From NCBI RefSeq assembly GCF_938020365.1, contig NZ_CALIIB010000015.1:1-24697 (forward strand): a DNA stretch of 24,697 nucleotides, given 5' to 3'. Under the pieces are notes generated by a model. That model saw only the letters and a list, made by a program, of their open reading frames with translations. It made no database searches and was not told the DNA's origin. Both the position numbers and the translations under genes were made by a program. This stretch comes from an uncultured Streptococcus sp. (GTDB taxonomy: Bacteria; Bacillota; Bacilli; Lactobacillales; Streptococcaceae). Below are positions 22,087-24,697 of this stretch, in pieces. Each line of letters opens with the position of its first letter. Position 1 is the first letter of the stretch.

Positions 22087-22108
22087 TGTTTCCAATTAAT
22101 TTCCCCCA

Positions 22109-22136
22109 AAAACTTTGTCATTCGGCAAAGTTTTTT
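22109..22136 (+). terminator. Rho-independent terminator of the lev PTS operon
   Basis: AAAACTTTG (22109-22117) pairs with CAAAGTTTT (22126-22134) around an 8-base loop, followed by TT. It separates the lev operon from groESL. Confidence 0.9.
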
Positions 22137-22137
22137 C

Positions 22138-22165
22138 TTGACTATTTCTGACCAAGTGATAAAAT
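22138..22165 (+). promoter_or_regulatory. Promoter of groESL
   Basis: TTGACT (22138-22143), 16-base spacer, TAAAAT (22160-22165), with an extended TG at 22157-22158. The CIRCE operator follows 12 bases downstream. Confidence 0.75.
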
Positions 22166-22177
22166 AATAACTATAGA

Positions 22178-22204
22178 TTAGCACTCGGTGTCATAGAGTG
22201 CTAA
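22178..22204 (+). promoter_or_regulatory. CIRCE operator (HrcA-binding)
   Basis: TTAGCACTC, nine bases, then GAGTGCTAA: a perfect copy of the CIRCE consensus just downstream of the groESL promoter. It predicts HrcA repression of groESL with release on heat shock. No CtsR heptad repeat is seen nearby. Confidence 0.97.
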
Positions 22205-22227
22205 AATTCAATCTTTGGAGGAAAAAG

Positions 22228-22509
22228 ATGTTAAAACCATTAGGTGACCGTGTGGTCTTAAAAGTAGAAGAAAAAGAACAGAAAGTTGGTGGCTTTGTCA
22301 TTGCTGGTGCAGGGCAAGACGCGACAAAAGAGGCAAAAGTCATCGCAGTTGGCCAAGGCATCCGTACGTTGAACGGAGAGCTGGTTGCACCAAGTGTCAA
22401 GCCAGGTGATAAGGTTTTAGTTGAAAGTCATGCTGGCATTGAAGTCAAAGATCAAGATGAGAAATTCTTGGTTGTTGGGGAAGCAAGCATTCTTGCAATT
22501 GTGGAGTAA
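22228..22509 (+). CDS. groES: Co-chaperonin GroES
   Basis: The 93-residue lid of the GroEL folding chamber. MLKPLGDRVVLKVEEKEQKVGG is the standard N-terminus, and the mobile loop (GGFVIAGAGQD) and the DKVLVES motif follow. I start at ATG 22228, preceded by GGAGG. Opening from 22198 would begin inside CIRCE and add ten non-family residues. groEL follows after 23 bases. Confidence 0.97.
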   Translation: MLKPLGDRVVLKVEEKEQKVGGFVIAGAGQDATKEAKVIAVGQGIRTLNGELVAPSVKPGDKVLVESHAGIEVKDQDEKFLVVGEASILAIVE

Positions 22510-22532
22510 AAATCGAAGAAAGAGGTTTAAAG

Positions 22533-24155
22533 ATGGCAAAAGATATTAAATTTTCATCAGATGCACGCAGTGCAATGGTTCGTGGTGTGGATATTCTAGC
22601 AGATACTGTCAAAGTAACCTTGGGCCCTAAAGGTCGCAATGTTGTTTTGGAAAAATCTTTTGGTTCACCCCTTATCACCAATGACGGTGTGACCATTGCC
22701 AAAGAAATCGAGTTGGAAGACCATTTTGAAAATATGGGTGCCAAATTAGTGTCAGAAGTGGCTTCAAAGACCAACGATATCGCTGGAGACGGAACAACGA
22801 CTGCTACTGTATTGACCCAAGCTATCGTCCGCGAAGGCATCAAAAACGTGACTGCTGGAGCCAACCCAATCGGTATCCGCCGCGGGATTGAAGCAGCAGT
22901 TGCGACTGCTGTCAGCGCTCTGAAAGAAACTGCGATTCCAGTTTCTAACAAGGAAGCAATTGCTCAGGTTGCTGCCGTTTCTTCTCGCAGCGAGAAAGTC
23001 GGCGAGTACATCTCTGAAGCTATGGAAAAAGTTGGCAACGATGGCGTTATCACTATCGAAGAGTCCAAAGGTATGGAAACAGAGCTGGATGTCGTAGAAG
23101 GTATGCAGTTTGACCGTGGCTACCTGTCTCAATACATGGTGACAGATAGTGAAAAAATGGTGGCTGATCTGGACAACCCTTATATCCTGATTACGGACAA
23201 GAAAATTTCTAACATTCAAGAGATTTTGCCGTTGTTGGAAAGTATTTTGAAAACCAACCGTCCGCTCTTGATTATTGCGGATGATGTGGATGGTGAAGCT
23301 CTGCCAACGCTGGTTCTCAACAAGATTCGTGGTACCTTTAATGTAGTTGCTGTTAAAGCACCAGGTTTCGGTGACCGTCGTAAGGCTATGCTGGAAGATA
23401 TTGCCATCTTGACTGGCGGTACAGTGATTACAGAAGACCTTGGTCTGGAGCTCAAAGATGCGACGATTGAAGCGCTTGGACAAGCTTCTAAAGTCACTGT
23501 TGACAAGGATAGCACCGTGATTGTGGAAGGCTCTGGTAATCCTGAGGCTATTGCCAATCGTGTGGCCGTTATCAAATCGCAAATCGAAAGTACAACTTCT
23601 GAGTTTGATAAAGAAAAACTGCAAGAACGTCTGGCTAAATTGTCCGGTGGTGTGGCGGTGATTAAGGTCGGTGCTGCAACTGAAACCGAGCTCAAAGAAA
23701 TGAAACTCCGCATTGAAGATGCCCTTAACGCGACTCGTGCCGCAGTAGAAGAAGGAATCGTGTCTGGTGGTGGTACAGCCTTTGTTAGCGTATTAGATGC
23801 AGTAGCTGCCCTTGAATTAACAGGTGATGAAGCGACTGGCCGTAACATCGTCCTCCGTGCCTTGGAAGAGCCTGTCCGTCAAATCGCTTTGAATGCTGGT
23901 TTTGAAGGCTCTATCATCATTGACCGCCTGAAGAACTCTGAAGCAGGTACAGGATTCAATGCAGCGACCGGCGAATGGGTGAACATGATTAAGGCTGGAA
24001 TCATTGACCCAGTCAAGGTAACGCGCTCAGCACTGCAAAATGCCGCTTCAGTTGCTAGCTTGATTTTGACAACAGAAGCTGTTGTGGCTAATAAGCCAGA
24101 ACCTGCGCCAGCAGCACCAGCTATGGACCCAAGCATGATGGGTGGTATGATGTAA
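22533..24155 (+). CDS. groEL: Chaperonin GroEL
   Basis: 60-kDa chaperonin, 540 residues, forming the double ring that folds proteins with GroES and ATP. Nucleotide-binding motifs VKVTLGPKGRNVV and GDGTTTATVLTQ are intact, as are the apical-domain stretch GYLSQYMVTD and the AAVEEGIVSGGG signature. The C-terminus ends in MGGMM, the flexible Gly/Met tail. Length is normal, with no sign of truncation. Second gene of the HrcA-controlled operon. Confidence 0.98.
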   Translation: MAKDIKFSSDARSAMVRGVDILADTVKVTLGPKGRNVVLEKSFGSPLITNDGVTIAKEIELEDHFENMGAKLVSEVASKTNDIAGDGTTTATVLTQAIVREGIKNVTAGANPIGIRRGIEAAVATAVSALKETAIPVSNKEAIAQVAAVSSRSEKVGEYISEAMEKVGNDGVITIEESKGMETELDVVEGMQFDRGYLSQYMVTDSEKMVADLDNPYILITDKKISNIQEILPLLESILKTNRPLLIIADDVDGEALPTLVLNKIRGTFNVVAVKAPGFGDRRKAMLEDIAILTGGTVITEDLGLELKDATIEALGQASKVTVDKDSTVIVEGSGNPEAIANRVAVIKSQIESTTSEFDKEKLQERLAKLSGGVAVIKVGAATETELKEMKLRIEDALNATRAAVEEGIVSGGGTAFVSVLDAVAALELTGDEATGRNIVLRALEEPVRQIALNAGFEGSIIIDRLKNSEAGTGFNAATGEWVNMIKAGIIDPVKVTRSALQNAASVASLILTTEAVVANKPEPAPAAPAMDPSMMGGMM

Positions 24156-24203
24156 GACACATCGAAGAAAGTACAACTTTTTTGAAATCAATAAAGTAAA
24201 AAA

Positions 24204-24246
24204 GACTTCAAACTATTGATCCAAAACAATGGTTTGAAGCCTTTTT
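24204..24246 (+). terminator. Rho-independent terminator of groESL
   Basis: CTTCAAAC (24206-24213) pairs with GTTTGAAG (24232-24239), and the stem continues inward as TATTG with CAATG. TTTTT follows at 24242-24246. It lies 50 bases after the groEL stop. Confidence 0.9.
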
Positions 24247-24266
24247 ATTGTACGGATAATGAAATG

Positions 24267-24293
24267 AAAAAGCCTTGGAACCCAAGGCTTTTT
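24267..24293. terminator. Second, bidirectional terminator palindrome
   Basis: AAAAAGCCTTGG (24267-24278) pairs perfectly with CCAAGGCTTTTT (24282-24293) across a 3-base loop. Symmetric A and T runs make it function from either side. A degenerate second copy lies at 24590-24617. Confidence 0.85.
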
Positions 24294-24420
24294 AGTCATA
24301 CTTTCTATGCCCCCTGCATGAATTTGTAAGAACTTTTCATATTGAAAATAAACAAAAATGTTGAAATATAGCTGATTTTAGGGAAATACTTTTAGGTATT
24401 TTCAATGTCAGGATTTAAAA

Positions 24421-24483
24421 ATGGGGCAAAAGTGGGGCAAAAACAAATTAACGAAAAAAATATCGAGTTCGTGCATCAAGTAA
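24421..24483 (+). pseudogene. Possible remnant of an integrase 3' end
   Basis: A short frame reads MGQKWGKNKLTKK and stops at TAA 24481-24483, with no ribosome site. The tandem GGGGCAAAA pair resembles the C-terminal coding end of streptococcal phage-type tyrosine integrases, but the match is from memory and short. No other integrase domain is present. It lies next to the IS fragment, in a stretch with no intact gene. Confidence 0.25.
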
Positions 24484-24489
24484 ATGATA

Positions 24490-24590
24490 AATTGCAAGAA
24501 TAAGTGCAACATTTACTCGAACTCATCCTCTAGAGCTTCACTAGCAGTTCTGTAAGCTAAACATTTTCGTGGTCGGTGATTGATATCATA
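24490..24590 (-). mobile_element. Remnant of an IS30-family element (transposase C-terminus and end)
   Basis: On the minus strand, 24513-24590 reads DINHRPRKCLAYRTASEAL followed by EDEFE and a stop (TAA, complement of 24513-24515). The N-x-RPRKCL-x-Y/W-x-T-x-x-E pattern is typical of the C-terminus of IS30-family transposases. Beyond the stop, the A+T-rich stretch at about 24484-24512 resembles the short non-coding tail between transposase and terminal repeat in this family. The rest of the transposase, with its DDE residues, is absent, so the element is dead. Exact ends are not defined. Confidence 0.65.
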
Positions 24591-24617
24591 TAAAGCCTTG
24601 GTTCCCAAAGCTTTTTA
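24590..24617. repeat. Degenerate copy of the 24267 terminator palindrome
   Basis: This 28-base segment matches 24267-24294 at 24 positions (AAAGCCTTGG, loop, CCCAAAGCTTTTTA). The two copies bracket the integrase-like and IS30 debris. It still forms a hairpin with a T run and could terminate transcription weakly. Confidence 0.6.
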
Positions 24618-24697
24618 ATGTTATAAACTCATTAAAATAATCCCCAGTTAGATTTGGAATATTTTTTATTCTGTGTCATATAAAAATAAATAAAATG
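24618..24697. other. A+T-rich right edge without a recognisable gene
   Basis: No ribosome site or coding frame is supported here. The window closes on an ATG (24695-24697) after an A+T-rich stretch with no ribosome site. Whether a gene starts there cannot be judged. Confidence 0.3.

Noticed and set aside
22198..22227. N-terminal extension of GroES beginning in CIRCE
   Set aside because: The operator lies there, and the ATG at 22228 has GGAGG and the standard GroES start.
22764..23848. Long minus-strand frames opposite groEL (286 and 210 codons)
   Set aside because: They are antisense shadows of groEL codon usage with no ribosome sites or protein-like features.
1..24697. CRISPR array, tRNA or rRNA genes, riboswitches
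   Set aside because: No regularly spaced repeats, tRNA-like cloverleafs or long structured leaders were recognised on reading both strands; a covariance-model search would be decisive.

Overview
The window is a low-GC Firmicutes chromosome segment, almost certainly an oral Streptococcus of the sanguinis/mitis type. The evidence is the PatA/PatB-like exporter pair, the lev-type mannose-family PTS behind a LevQRST-like sensor block, the streptococcal N-acetyl-DAP genes, and groESL behind a single CIRCE element. The species cannot be fixed from the sequence alone. Nearly all of it is intact chromosomal coding sequence. Only the two ends (about 90-740 and 24300-24697) carry non-coding or decayed DNA.

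Layout. 1-88: tail of an unidentified gene with its terminator. 90-740: gene-poor stretch with a second terminator and decayed coding-like frames. 744-3074: two tandem paralogous single-pass membrane proteins of unknown function, possibly followed by a third, vestigial start. 3310-6456: dapD (dapH-type tetrahydrodipicolinate N-acetyltransferase), N-acetyl-DAP deacetylase, 5-formyltetrahydrofolate cyclo-ligase and a rhomboid protease, closed by a terminator. 6651-8761: a secreted C69 dipeptidase under a promoter whose -35 lies in a near-consensus CcpA cre site; it has an unusual repeat-bearing C-terminus. 8814-10763 (minus): gpsA-galU. 10853-14454 (plus, divergent): patA-patB, a heterodimeric ABC exporter with one degenerate nucleotide site.

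14493-22136 is the most interesting part: a complete lev-type sugar-sensing and uptake locus. An RbsB-like binding protein, a membrane histidine kinase, a NarL-type response regulator and a second, family-1 binding protein form one overlapping operon (levQ, levS, levR, levT by resemblance to the four-component LevQRST system of S. mutans) that ends in a terminator. The following intergenic region carries four dyad elements with centres 21-23 bp apart, ending at about -42 of a promoter with no good -35. A cre-like site lies over the promoter. Downstream are EIIA, EIIB, EIIC and EIID of a mannose-family PTS (levDEFG) and a small membrane protein (levX). The simplest reading is that external sugar is sensed by the binding proteins and kinase, LevR activates the PTS operon from the dyad array, and CcpA represses it when a preferred sugar is present.

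22138-24155: groES-groEL with CIRCE (HrcA control). 24156-24697: two strong terminators, then debris: a fragment resembling the 3' end of an IS30-family transposase (minus strand), a possible integrase tail and a second copy of the terminator palindrome.

The lev system has a described counterpart in S. mutans, so it is not wholly new. The operator array, the acidic tails on EIIA and EIIC, the paralogous membrane pair and the dipeptidase tail repeats are the items I would follow up.
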